The notes beneath the pieces were generated by a model. That model saw nothing but the letters and a program-made list of their open reading frames with translations. It did no database searches and was not told the origin of the DNA. Below are positions 8,307 to 16,149 of a stretch of 35,450 nt of DNA, piece after piece. The position numbers and the translations under genes are program-made. The stretch is from Synergistaceae bacterium (GTDB lineage: Bacteria; Synergistota; Synergistia; Synergistales; 79-D21), in the NCBI GenBank assembly GCA_029267465.1, contig JAJUIT010000004.1, positions 1-35,450 of the forward strand, in the 5' to 3' direction. Position 1 is the stretch's first letter. Each line of letters opens with the position of its first letter.

Positions 8307-9366
8307 ATGGTTTGCTTGCCTACTCTTTCGGCCCCAACCCAAATCCCGCACGGGAGTCTTGCGCAGACAACACGGAATCGCTGCGGGGATGCAGCTGACC
8401 TGGAAACCGCAGAGGGAATTCACATCCTTTTTTGCGCGGATGAGCACTATGCTGCCCACTTGGGAACGGCGATCTCCTCGATCCTTGCCAATGCCGCCCC
8501 AACGGATCGGTTGCATTTTCACGTGCTCTCCGACGGACTCTCACCCGAGACGGAACGGAAACTTAAGGCAACGGTAGAGGGAGAAACCAGTTCGATCCGG
8601 TTCCTCCAGTCCGATCCAGACCTGAGAGAATATGCCCTGGCCGTGTCTCTGGAATCAAAAATTCACGACCTGCCAAAACTGAGCTACTACCGCCTGAGGA
8701 TGGGCTCCCTCTTCCCTGAACTGCGCCGCCTTCTCTACCTCGACTGTGACTTGATTGTGCGCGGAAGCCTGTCTCCCTTGTGGAACACCCCCTCTCCTTG
8801 GAAACACACTAGCCGCGGTCGAGGACCAGGGGAGGGAGGCCTTAATGGATAGCGAAAAGCGAACGCTGGGAGTCCAGCGGTATTTCAATTCGGGGGTGCT
8901 CCTCGTTGACCTGGATGCCTGGCGAAGCCGCGAAACGGAAGATCGACTCCGCGAATTCGGGGAAAAGCGCCGTGACATCCCGAGACTCTGGCACGACCAG
9001 ACGATTTTGAACGCCGTCCTCGGAAACGAAATCCTGTTCCTTCCGGTTGAGTGGAACCTCATGGTGCATTGCCTGCAAGAAGGACGACGAGGCCAGCCGG
9101 AAGCTGCACGGGCCTCAGTGGCCCACTTCACAGGAAACGCGAAACCCTGGCGCTACAATCCGCATGCCCTTCCCTTCTCCGAAGAATATTGGAGATACAG
9201 AAGCACGACTCCCTGGGGAAAGGATTTTCCCTTCAATTCTCTAAAACGGCAATTCCTTTGGGAAAAGATCCGCCTTGCCTGGAGACACCCGAGGGATTTC
9301 CTGCAATCCCTTATCGGGCTTGAAGCCCCATGGGAACCCGCCATCCCGAAAGGACTGGAACCCTAA
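8307..9366 (+). pseudogene. GT8-family glycosyltransferase, frameshifted
   Basis: Two overlapping frames together make one GT8 (LgtC/general stress type) glycosyltransferase. The first part (8307 to about 8792) holds IHILFCADEHYAAHLGTAIS, the acceptor-side KLSYYRLRM segment and the DxD metal motif in LYLDCDLIV. It then loses frame and would end at 8852. The next frame carries the rest: GNTLAAVEDQ, YFNSGVLLVDLDAWR, DQTILNAVL and HFTGNAKPW, ending at 9366. Homology runs smoothly if one extra base is skipped in the CCCCCTCTCC stretch at about 8788-8797. This may be a real inactivating insertion, a sequencing error in a C-run or, less likely, a programmed shift. The true start is uncertain; the first 35 or so residues from 8307 do not look like GT8. 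It ends just before the GT2 gene, so the two probably formed one unit. Confidence 0.75.
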
Positions 9367-10353
9367 ATGAAACACAGGGAAAGGATATCCGTAATCATTC
9401 CCATGTTCAACGCGGCATCGACGATCGGGGTCCCGCTCGAATCCCTTGCCCGACAGGATTTCTGCCCCGAAGAGATCGAAGTCGTCCTGGTGGACGATGG
9501 TTCTACCGACAACACGGTCCAGGTTGCCCGAAGCTTCCTGGAGCGGGTCCGGTTCAGCTGGAAAATCATGGAAGCCAACCACCAAGGGGTCAGTTGCGCG
9601 CGAAACGTCGGGATTGAAAACGCAGCGGGAGAATATGTCTTTTTCCTCGATGCCGATGATGAACTGCCGCCGGATTTCCTCTCAACGGTTTTCTCCTCCA
9701 TGGAGAGGAAAAGCGCGGATCTGGCGTGGATCTGGAAGGTTTTTCACGAAAAAGAGCTCCGCAAACTGGCAAGGCACCCGATCTCCAAGACAGAAGACGG
9801 CCCCTCCTGCCTCCTGGCTTACCTGAAAAAACCCTGGAATGCCCAGGTATTCGTTCGCCGCTCGCTGCTGGACGAGTGCGGAATCCGTTATTGCCCAGGT
9901 CTGAAATATGCTGAGGATGTCGATTTCTTCGTGCGGCTTCTTTTCAAAGCCCAGAGGGTTCATGTGGAAACCGCAACCTGTTACCTCTACCGCAGGAATC
10001 CGCACCAGGTGACTCGAACGATCAACCGAATTAAAGCCCGGGAAGCGGCGGACCGGACGTTTCACCAGCTATCATGCTTTCTGGAGGCCCAGAACGCCCC
10101 ATTTGAAATTATCGCCGAGATGAAACGCTTCGAGGCAAGGTCGCGGCTCAACCTTCTCAGGGAACTATGGAAAAACAGGCTTTTAAGCAAGTTCTTTGGG
10201 CTGATGGAGAGCGCAGAAACGAAGGAAATCCTTACACGTTCTCAAAAAGGGTTTCTTTCGCCAAAATGGATTTTCAGAGCCTGGTTTCTAGAGACCGTCT
10301 TTTTCCTGGTAAAGCGATTCCCTCAATTTTTCCAAAACAAACCTTCTCGTTAA
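9367..10353 (+). CDS. GT2-family glycosyltransferase
   Basis: A 328-residue GT-A fold glycosyltransferase. The N-terminal domain has ISVIIPMFNAASTI, the nucleotide-binding VLVDDGSTDNT, SCARNVGIENAAGEY and the metal-binding DADDE. PGLKYAEDVDFFVRLL is the usual acceptor-side ED motif of the family. The C-terminal 100 residues are basic and not recognisable. It starts one base after the stop of the frameshifted GT8 gene, so both likely came together and may have decorated a surface polysaccharide or lipopolysaccharide core. The donor sugar cannot be told from sequence. Base composition is lower in GC than the pho genes, which hints at transfer. Confidence 0.85.
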   Translation: MKHRERISVIIPMFNAASTIGVPLESLARQDFCPEEIEVVLVDDGSTDNTVQVARSFLERVRFSWKIMEANHQGVSCARNVGIENAAGEYVFFLDADDELPPDFLSTVFSSMERKSADLAWIWKVFHEKELRKLARHPISKTEDGPSCLLAYLKKPWNAQVFVRRSLLDECGIRYCPGLKYAEDVDFFVRLLFKAQRVHVETATCYLYRRNPHQVTRTINRIKAREAADRTFHQLSCFLEAQNAPFEIIAEMKRFEARSRLNLLRELWKNRLLSKFFGLMESAETKEILTRSQKGFLSPKWIFRAWFLETVFFLVKRFPQFFQNKPSR

Positions 10354-10486
10354 ACCTGCCCCCCTGATTCGGCAACAACCCCGTACCATCCCTGCAACAG
10401 TTGGGTTACTCCCCCTTTCCTGCAGGCGGCGGACCTGCCATCCTTTTCCCGGAATCGCTTGAAACCGGGAAAGGGAGGTGCCCGTT

Positions 10487-11518
10487 TTGAAGATCTGCAT
10501 CGCCACGGACGCCTGGACTCCCCAGGTCAACGGAGTCGTGAGAACCCTGACGGAAACGGAAAGACGCCTCCGGAAGATGGGACACGAGATCTTTCTGCTG
10601 ACCCCGGAGCGCTTCGCCACGGTCCCCTGTCCCACCTACCGGGAAATCCGCCTGGCCTGGAGCCTTTGGGAAGTCGATCGTTTCCTGCGGGACTTTCTCC
10701 CCGACGCGATTCACATCGCGACGGAAGGGCCCATTGGGTTCTCCGTCCGGGCCTGGTGCCTCAGGGAAGGGTTCCCCTTTACGACTTCGTTCACGACCCG
10801 TTTTCCCGAGTATGTTCGTTCGCGCTTCGGGCTTTCCGCCGAACTGCTGTACCAGGGGCTGCGCTGGTTTCACGCCCCCTCCTCGGCGGTGATGGTGGCC
10901 ACCGCTTCGCTTCAGGAAGAGCTACAGGGACGCGGTTTTGCCAATCTCGTCCGATGGTCGAGAGGGGTGGACACCAGCCTGTTTTGCCCCTCGCTGCCAC
11001 GCCATTCCGTTCGAAACCGTCCGGTCTTCCTTTACGTCGGCCGCGTTGCCGTTGAGAAAAATCTCCCGGCCTTCCTGGACCTGGATTTGCCCGGGACAAA
11101 GCGCGTTGTGGGCTCGGGCCCCGACCTGGAGGCTCTCCGCAGGACCTACCCGGCCGTGGAGTTTTCCGGCACCCTGGAAGGGCTTGATCTTGCCCAGGCC
11201 TACGCAGAGGCCGACGTTTTCGTGTTTCCCAGCAAAACCGACACCTTCGGGATCGTCATGCTGGAGGCTCTCGCCTGCGGAACGCCTGTCGCCGCCTACC
11301 CCGTGACGGGTCCTCGAGATATCCTCAGGCAGCACGTGACCGGAGTGATGGATCTCGATCTTCGGAAGGCCTGCCTGGAGGCCCTTTCCCTTGACCGGGC
11401 CGCCTGCCGGCAGGACGCCCTTCTATGGTCCTGGGACCGGTGCACGCGGCAATTCCTGGAAAACCTCCGGCCGCGTTCCTTTTCGAAGCTCGTTCACAAT
11501 CCTGTTGGAGGGATGTAA
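10487..11518 (+). CDS. GT4-family glycosyltransferase, probably lipid-directed
   Basis: A 343-residue GT-B fold enzyme. I place the start at TTG 10487, eight bases after GGGAGG; a GTG at 10478 overlaps that ribosome site. The N-terminal half has ATDAWTPQVNGVVRTL, HIATEGPIGFSVRAWC and TTSFTTRFPEYV; the C-terminal half has FLYVGRVAVEKNLPAFL and the donor-binding FVFPSKTDTFGIVMLEALACG. This pattern is shared with MgtA/SqdX-like and Agt-like glycosyltransferases that glycosylate diacylglycerol or phosphatidylinositol. Its position before a GT28 lipid glycosyltransferase and a PlcP-like phosphoesterase favours a glycolipid role. Its stop codon overlaps the PhoB-box repeats of the next gene. Donor and acceptor remain inferred. 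Confidence 0.82.
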   Translation: MKICIATDAWTPQVNGVVRTLTETERRLRKMGHEIFLLTPERFATVPCPTYREIRLAWSLWEVDRFLRDFLPDAIHIATEGPIGFSVRAWCLREGFPFTTSFTTRFPEYVRSRFGLSAELLYQGLRWFHAPSSAVMVATASLQEELQGRGFANLVRWSRGVDTSLFCPSLPRHSVRNRPVFLYVGRVAVEKNLPAFLDLDLPGTKRVVGSGPDLEALRRTYPAVEFSGTLEGLDLAQAYAEADVFVFPSKTDTFGIVMLEALACGTPVAAYPVTGPRDILRQHVTGVMDLDLRKACLEALSLDRAACRQDALLWSWDRCTRQFLENLRPRSFSKLVHNPVGGM

Positions 11519-11547
11519 AACCCCTGTAAGGGCGATCGGATTACACT
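11503..11547 (+). promoter_or_regulatory. PhoB-box-like promoter of the GT28-plcP genes
   Basis: TGTTGG (11503), TGTAAA (11514) and TGTAAG (11525) repeat at exactly 11-bp spacing, and a -10 box TACACT lies at 11542-11547, 17 bp after the start of the last repeat. The repeat-to-box distances (39, 28 and 17 bp) share within one base the phase of those before pstS. No separate -35 hexamer is visible. The second repeat overlaps the stop codon of the GT4 gene. Confidence 0.65.
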
Positions 11548-11596
11548 CGCGGCGAACCCGTTAGGGCTTTAATCCTTTTATCCGGGAGGAATCCGA

Positions 11597-12742
11597 TTGA
11601 AACCCGTCCTTTTGGCCTACTCCGGCCCCGGGCAGGGGCACAAGATGGCAGCCATGGCCCTGCGGGAAGCCTTTCTAGCCGAAAAGGCGCCCGTCATCTG
11701 CCTGGACACCCTCACCACGGCGATGCCGTTTTTCCGGTTCCTCTACGCGGGGCTCTACAAGGGAATGGCCCGTCACGCCCACACGGCCTGCGAGCAGGTT
11801 TACCGGCTCACGGACCGGGTCCGCCGGAAGAGTTCCATGGGGCGGGCCATTGACTGGTGGAGCCTTCAGAACACAACGGTCTTCCAGGCCCTGGCGAAAA
11901 CCCTCTCACCCGAAGCGGCCGTCTGCACCCATTTCCTTCCCATGGCCCTCCTGTCCCTCATGAGGGAACGGGGGGACTTCAACGGGCAAATCCACGTCGT
12001 CATCACCGACTACGATCTCCACGGTTTCTGGGTCGACCCTGGAGTGGACCGCTATTACGCCGCCTCGGTCCAGGTCCGCGACCGGCTGGCCGCCAGGGGA
12101 ATCCCCGACGCACGGATTGCGGTCACCGGCATCCCGGTTCGGGAAAGCTTTACGAGGCTTGCCCTTTCACCGCGGATTCCCAGGCCGCTTCCGCTTCGGA
12201 TTCTCTTCCTGGCCTATTCCATCGCCCGCGAAACCGCGCTGTCGATCATCGACAGCCTCTCATCGATCGGTCCGTCCGTCCGCCTCGCCGTCGTCGGGGA
12301 AAGGGAACTCTCGAAGAACCGCCCCAAAGCTTCGGTCAGCTGGTTTGAACGGGTCGAAAACCTGGCCCCTCTCATGGCAGACGCCGACCTCCTCGTCACC
12401 AAGCCGGGAGGGCTGGTCTGCTCCGAAGCGCTCTCGGCGGGGCTGCCCATGCTCTTCACCTCCCCGATCCCCCTGCAGGAAACCCTGAACGCACAGTACC
12501 TCCAGGGGCAGGGCGCCGGGATCTTCTGCGAATCCCCGGCGGCCCTGGCAGGAGAGGTCCGAAGGATCCTGGCCGATCCCGGAATCCTTCGGAGGATGGG
12601 ACACGCCTGCCAGCGCATGTCTGCCCCGGACGCCGCCCGGGCAATCGCCCGCAGGGTCCTCGGCAGGCGCCCCCAGGTTCCGGAATGGGAAGCCCCCGCT
12701 GCCCTCTGTCACCCCGGAGGAAACCGGCCGTGCTTTCCGTGA
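11597..12742 (+). CDS. MGDG-synthase/diacylglycerol glucosyltransferase-like GT28 enzyme
   Basis: A 381-residue GT-B glycosyltransferase of the monogalactosyldiacylglycerol synthase / UgtP group, which transfers sugar from a UDP-sugar to diacylglycerol at the membrane. The TTG start lies 6 bases after GGGAGGA. Visible motifs: the N-terminal AYSGPGQGHKMAAMAL (usual GxGH..A), TDYDLHGFWVDPGVDRYY (usual TD...H..W), VTGIPVRESF and the C-terminal LVTKPGGLVCSEALSAGLP with PIPLQETLNAQYL, where most relatives have PGQE. The last 35 residues are low in family similarity. The gene overlaps the phosphoesterase gene by 13 bp, so the pair is co-translated. The PhoB-box-like promoter in front suggests induction by phosphate starvation. 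Confidence 0.82.
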   Translation: MKPVLLAYSGPGQGHKMAAMALREAFLAEKAPVICLDTLTTAMPFFRFLYAGLYKGMARHAHTACEQVYRLTDRVRRKSSMGRAIDWWSLQNTTVFQALAKTLSPEAAVCTHFLPMALLSLMRERGDFNGQIHVVITDYDLHGFWVDPGVDRYYAASVQVRDRLAARGIPDARIAVTGIPVRESFTRLALSPRIPRPLPLRILFLAYSIARETALSIIDSLSSIGPSVRLAVVGERELSKNRPKASVSWFERVENLAPLMADADLLVTKPGGLVCSEALSAGLPMLFTSPIPLQETLNAQYLQGQGAGIFCESPAALAGEVRRILADPGILRRMGHACQRMSAPDAARAIARRVLGRRPQVPEWEAPAALCHPGGNRPCFP

Positions 12743-13614
12743 GAACCGCCTTCCTGTCCGACCTTCACCTTGGCTCCCGGTGGTGCCGGGCAGAGGAGCT
12801 TTCGGCCTTCCTCGATCTCCTCGAGTGCGAAACCCTTTTTCTCGTCGGAGACATCGTCGACGGGTGGTCCCTGAAGAGGAAATTCCGCTGGCCGGATGCC
12901 CATGCGGAAGTCCTGGCGAAAATCCTGGATTTCGCCGCAAACTGCCGGGTCGTCTACGTGACCGGAAACCATGACGCGTTCCTGGACAGGCTTGCGGGGC
13001 GGAAACTGGGCAACATCGAAATCCGCCTTTCCGCGATCCACGAGACCGCTCGGGGGATTCGGATGGCGGTTTTCCACGGAGACGAAGTGGACCGGGTGTC
13101 CTCCGAACAGCCCTGGCTGGCGCATCTCGGCGATTTGGCGTACACGGCCGCCCTGTGGGCAAACCGGGGAGCCAACGTTCTCAGGAGGGGGTTGGGGCTT
13201 GAATACCGCTCCTATTCCAGGATGCTCAAGCAGAAGGTCAAGGAAGCCGTCAACTACGTCAGCGGCTTCGAGAAAAAACTGGCTGAAGAGGCGCGCCGCC
13301 TCGGCACAGACGGAGTCATTTGCGGCCACATTCACAAGCCCGCCTGGGAAGAAACCCGCGGTGAAGTTTTCTACGGAAATTGCGGCGATTGGGTTGAAAG
13401 CTGCTCCGCCCTGGTGGAAAAGCATGACGGGGAGATGGAGGTCCTGGACTGGGAGACCCTGAAGCAAACGGCAGGGGTCCCAGTGGTGACCCAAAACGGA
13501 GAGATGGTCTACCGGTTTCCCCTGCCGGAAGCGGCTTCCTTCTGGGCAGGCGCCCTGCTTTCCATGAACGTGGGTCCCACGGATCTTCGGGACGTCCTGG
13601 AGACACGCCGGTGA
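12730..13614 (+). CDS. plcP: PlcP-like metallophosphoesterase (phospholipase C type / LpxH superfamily)
   Basis: A 294-residue calcineurin-like phosphoesterase. The GTG at 12730 is 9 bases after GGAGG; an ATG at 12685 lies deep in the previous gene and lacks a ribosome site. All dinuclear-metal motifs are present: D11-x-H13 (SDLHLGS), GDIVDGW (D41, D44), GNHD (79-82), FHGDEVD (H116) and GHIHK (199-203). The GDIVDGW and CGHIHKP forms match the PlcP group, known from rhizobia and marine bacteria to degrade phospholipids to diacylglycerol under phosphate starvation, better than true LpxH, which is also a UDP-diacylglucosamine hydrolase of this superfamily. Coupling to a diacylglycerol-type glycosyltransferase and a PhoB-box-like promoter support PlcP. 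Substrate is inferred. Confidence 0.78.
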   Translation: MLSVRTAFLSDLHLGSRWCRAEELSAFLDLLECETLFLVGDIVDGWSLKRKFRWPDAHAEVLAKILDFAANCRVVYVTGNHDAFLDRLAGRKLGNIEIRLSAIHETARGIRMAVFHGDEVDRVSSEQPWLAHLGDLAYTAALWANRGANVLRRGLGLEYRSYSRMLKQKVKEAVNYVSGFEKKLAEEARRLGTDGVICGHIHKPAWEETRGEVFYGNCGDWVESCSALVEKHDGEMEVLDWETLKQTAGVPVVTQNGEMVYRFPLPEAASFWAGALLSMNVGPTDLRDVLETRR

Positions 13615-13897
13615 CCCTCGATCCGGCTTTCCTCCTGGAGCAAATCCTGTCGGAGAAGGCCGCTCGGATTGCCTTCCAGCCCATCGTGGACCTTTCCGAT
13701 GGGTCGTTTTCGGTCACGAGGCCCTTGCCAGGGGAAAGGGAGCCCTGGACGATTTCGGAGCAGGGAACTCCGGGCTCCGGATCCTGATGGAGTGCTGACC
13801 GTCTTTTCTCAAGCTCGACCGCGGCATCATTTTCCAAGCCCCTCCGGTTTTTCCGCCTGCTTCTGGCAGCGGAACCTCCAGGTTGGAATCCCTTTAA
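13611..13897 (+). pseudogene. EAL-domain (c-di-GMP phosphodiesterase) remnant
   Basis: A GTG at 13611 overlaps the phosphoesterase stop codon (GTGA). Its frame gives an EAL-domain N-terminus, ARIAFQPIVDLSDGS, then breaks near 13710. The next frame continues with GHEALARGKG, the EAL signature, but jumps directly to ALDDFGAGNSGLRILMEC, a motif normally some 100 residues further on. A TGA at 13796-13798 interrupts this frame, which then goes on with PSFLKLDRGIIFQ, again EAL-like. So there is one frameshift, one large internal deletion, one nonsense codon (a C-to-T change of CGA would explain it) and a missing C-terminus; the frame ends at 13897. It cannot make an active enzyme. Bases 13898-14111 hold no gene, only the promoter of the next one. 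Confidence 0.8.
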
Positions 13898-14019
13898 ATT
13901 AACTTTCGTTTCTTTCAAAATTCCAGGGATTCCCGAATCTCCCGCGATCGGCACTGCTCTCCGCCTATTAGTAAACTACTTTCTACTAGAGGTTTATATT
14001 TAACATTGGAGTACAATAC

Positions 14020-14047
14020 TTGCGCCGTTTTTCTCATTCGGTATAAT
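14020..14047 (+). promoter_or_regulatory. Sigma-70-type promoter of lytic transglycosylase copy 2
   Basis: TTGCGC at 14020-14025 and a perfect TATAAT at 14042-14047 are spaced by 16 bp. About 45 bp upstream, TAGTA and TACTA form short inverted half-sites (near 13968-13988) that could be an operator, but they are too short to be sure. Confidence 0.55.
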
Positions 14048-14111
14048 AGGCCAATTCGCAAAGGGAGATTGAAAACCGATGCGGAAAAGCCTCAGGAAGG
14101 GAGGAAACTTC

Positions 14112-14810
14112 ATGGCGAGCTCGAATCCGAGCCGATTTCTGAAGTTTCTGGCCTTTGCCGGAGTTTCGCTGGCGACTCTCTGCTTGGCTCTGCAGCCTGT
14201 CAATGCGCTTGATTTCAGCTTTGGCCGGAAACCCTTGGATCCTTCAGTTCAAAACGCGCTGGCACAGATGAAACTGACCCCGCAGAACTTCTTCAAATGG
14301 CAGTCGGAAAAACCCACATCCCTCCTTCTGCAAATCCACCGCTGGCCCGCCGAAAAGCAGCAAATGACCGCAGCCCTGGCCCTCTACATCCGGAGCCAGA
14401 ATACGAACGTTTCTGCCCGGGACATTTGGCGGCAGGCGGCGGCCTTCGTCTATTACGCCGAAAAATACCGGCTGCCGGTGGACATGGCGGTGGCGGTGGC
14501 ACAAGTGGAAAGCCGGTTCGACCCTTACGCGAGAAGCGACGAGGGAGCCCTCGGCCCCATGCAGGTCCTGTGGAGGATTCACAGCAGGCTGCTGAGAAAC
14601 CACCTGAACTTCTCCTCTTCCAAGGAACTGCTTGACCCGGAGAAGGGCGTGGCTGCGGGGTGCCTTCTACTGTCCCGCTACATGAAGGCCCACCAAACGG
14701 AGAAGAAGGCCCTGGCTCGATACCTGGGAGCCCCTTCTTCCCGGTACTTCAAGGCGTTCTCGAAATACCTGGACCGGTTCCGGGAACACCTGACCCTGGC
14801 CGAACTCTGA
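14112..14810 (+). CDS. Secreted SLT-domain lytic transglycosylase (copy 2)
   Basis: A 232-residue exported lytic transglycosylase. I chose ATG 14112, seven bases after GGGAGG; an ATG at 14079 would add 11 residues in front of the signal peptide. The signal peptide core is FLAFAGVSLATLCLAL. The SLT domain shows the catalytic Glu (E133 in AQVESRFDP), GALGPMQV and DPEKGVAAGCLLLSRYM. It is a full-length paralog of the protein at 7473-8141, including the N-terminal region (WPAEKQQMTAALALYIRSQ). The stop codon is only 8 bp from the stop of the convergent galE gene, with no obvious terminator between. Confidence 0.84.
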   Translation: MASSNPSRFLKFLAFAGVSLATLCLALQPVNALDFSFGRKPLDPSVQNALAQMKLTPQNFFKWQSEKPTSLLLQIHRWPAEKQQMTAALALYIRSQNTNVSARDIWRQAAAFVYYAEKYRLPVDMAVAVAQVESRFDPYARSDEGALGPMQVLWRIHSRLLRNHLNFSSSKELLDPEKGVAAGCLLLSRYMKAHQTEKKALARYLGAPSSRYFKAFSKYLDRFREHLTLAEL

Positions 14811-14818
14811 TCGCGCGC

Positions 14819-15802
14819 CTAATAGCGAGGGCAGCGGTGCCAGCGCAAAGCCGTCTGAAGGATCTCCTCCAGCGAGGTGAAGCGGGGACGCCAGCCGAGT
14901 TCCTTCAGCGCCAGGGTGCTGTCTGCCACGAGAAATGCCGGGTCGCCTTCCCTCCGGGAGGCGATCCGGCGTTCGATTTTCGCGCCCAGGACACGTTCTG
15001 CCGCCTCTAGCACTTGCTTCACGGAAAACCCGCATCCGTTTCCCAGGTTGTACGCGCGAACACCGGGCGAGGCCCGCAGGGAATCCAGGGCCTTCAGGTG
15101 CGCATCCGCCAGGTCACAGACATGGACGTAATCCCTCACGCAGGTTCCGTCCGGGGTGGGATAGTCGTCCCCGAAAATCAGTACCGGTTCTGACGAATTC
15201 GAGAGGGCACTCTTCAGGATGTTCGGGATGAGGTGCGTCTCGGGATCGTGGCTTTCCCCGATGCTTCCCTCCGGGTCGGCCCCGCAGGCGTTGAAGTAGC
15301 GGAGCGAAACCGAGGCCAGGCCGTAAGCCCGCCAGAAATCGGCCAGGATCTGCTCGACCATCTGCTTGGTCCAGCCGTAGGGGTTGATGGGGACCAGGGG
15401 GTGATCCTCCCGGATCGGGATTTCCAGGGGCGTGCCGTAGACCGCCGCAGAGGACGAAAAGACGAACCTCCCGATCCCTCGCGCCACCATCGCCTGCAGG
15501 AGGTTCAAGGTTCCCGCGACGTTGTTCCCGTAGTACAGGGACGGCTGCCTGACCGATTCCCCCACCTGGATCCGGGCCGCAAAGTGGAAGACCGCGTCGA
15601 AGGGCTTCATCTCGAGCACGCCGTTCACATCGGCGGGGTTGTTCAGGGTTCCCTCGAAAACCGCGGCTCCTTCCTGCAACGCTTCCCGGTGACCCGTTTC
15701 GAAGCTGTCGAAGACCGTCACGTCAAATCCTTCATTTAGCAGGCGCTTCACCATGTGCGAGCCGATATACCCCGCACCTCCGCAAACCAGGATCCGTTCC
15801 AT
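14819..15802 (-). CDS. galE: UDP-glucose 4-epimerase GalE
   Basis: A 327-residue short-chain dehydrogenase-type epimerase that interconverts UDP-glucose and UDP-galactose. The ATG at 15802 is preceded by GGAGG at a spacing of 10. Motifs: NAD-binding GGAGYIGSH at the N-terminus, FHFAA, the catalytic Ser region SSSAAVYG, YGWTK with the catalytic Tyr and Lys, SLRYFNACGA and the substrate-side GTCVRDYVHVCDLADAH. It is the third gene of a minus-strand operon after xthA and the small membrane protein, 14 bp apart from the latter. It may supply UDP-galactose for the glycosyltransferases at 8.3-12.7 kb. Confidence 0.93.
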   Translation of the reverse strand: MERILVCGGAGYIGSHMVKRLLNEGFDVTVFDSFETGHREALQEGAAVFEGTLNNPADVNGVLEMKPFDAVFHFAARIQVGESVRQPSLYYGNNVAGTLNLLQAMVARGIGRFVFSSSAAVYGTPLEIPIREDHPLVPINPYGWTKQMVEQILADFWRAYGLASVSLRYFNACGADPEGSIGESHDPETHLIPNILKSALSNSSEPVLIFGDDYPTPDGTCVRDYVHVCDLADAHLKALDSLRASPGVRAYNLGNGCGFSVKQVLEAAERVLGAKIERRIASRREGDPAFLVADSTLALKELGWRPRFTSLEEILQTALRWHRCPRY

Positions 15803-15816
15803 TCGAGCCAGACCTC

Positions 15817-16149
15817 CTATGCCTTGTAGAGTAGAGCGATTCCCGAAACGATCAGGGCGAGAGCGACCCCTTGCCGCAGGCCCAGCGGCTCCCCCCAGAC
15901 AAAGTGAGCCAGGACAACGACCGCGACGTAGCTCAGCGACACGCTGGGATAGGCGACCGAAAGGGGGATTTTCTTCAGGGCCACGATATAGAAGAGCGAG
16001 GCAAAGCCGTAGGAAAACAGTCCAGCAAGGGTGGAAGGGTTCAGGAAAAGGCGGAGTCCCTCGGCTTTCGTGAGGGATCCGGTTTTCAGGAAATACTGCC
16101 CCAGGACCGTCAGTCCGATGGAGACCGCCAGGGCCAAGAGGTGCATCAT
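15817..16149 (-). CDS. Small EamA/SMR-like four-helix membrane transporter
   Basis: A 110-residue protein with four predicted membrane helices. The N-terminus MMHLLALAVSIGLTVLGQYF followed by KTG resembles small multidrug resistance and single-domain EamA proteins, and the last helix (GVALALIVSGIALLYKA) is typical too. The ATG at 16149 overlaps the stop of xthA (ATGA), so it is translated by coupling. Proteins of this size act as dimers; substrates range from drugs to lipid-linked sugars (ArnE/ArnF type). Being next to galE, a sugar-lipid role is possible but unproven. Confidence 0.7.
   Translation of the reverse strand: MMHLLALAVSIGLTVLGQYFLKTGSLTKAEGLRLFLNPSTLAGLFSYGFASLFYIVALKKIPLSVAYPSVSLSYVAVVVLAHFVWGEPLGLRQGVALALIVSGIALLYKA

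Noticed and set aside
10371-10409. GGCAAC, CGTACC, TGCAAC and GGTTAC at 11-bp steps upstream of the GT4 gene, like a degenerate Pho box
   Set aside because: The hexamers differ a lot from TGTAAN and no -10 box lies at the distance seen at the two good sites.
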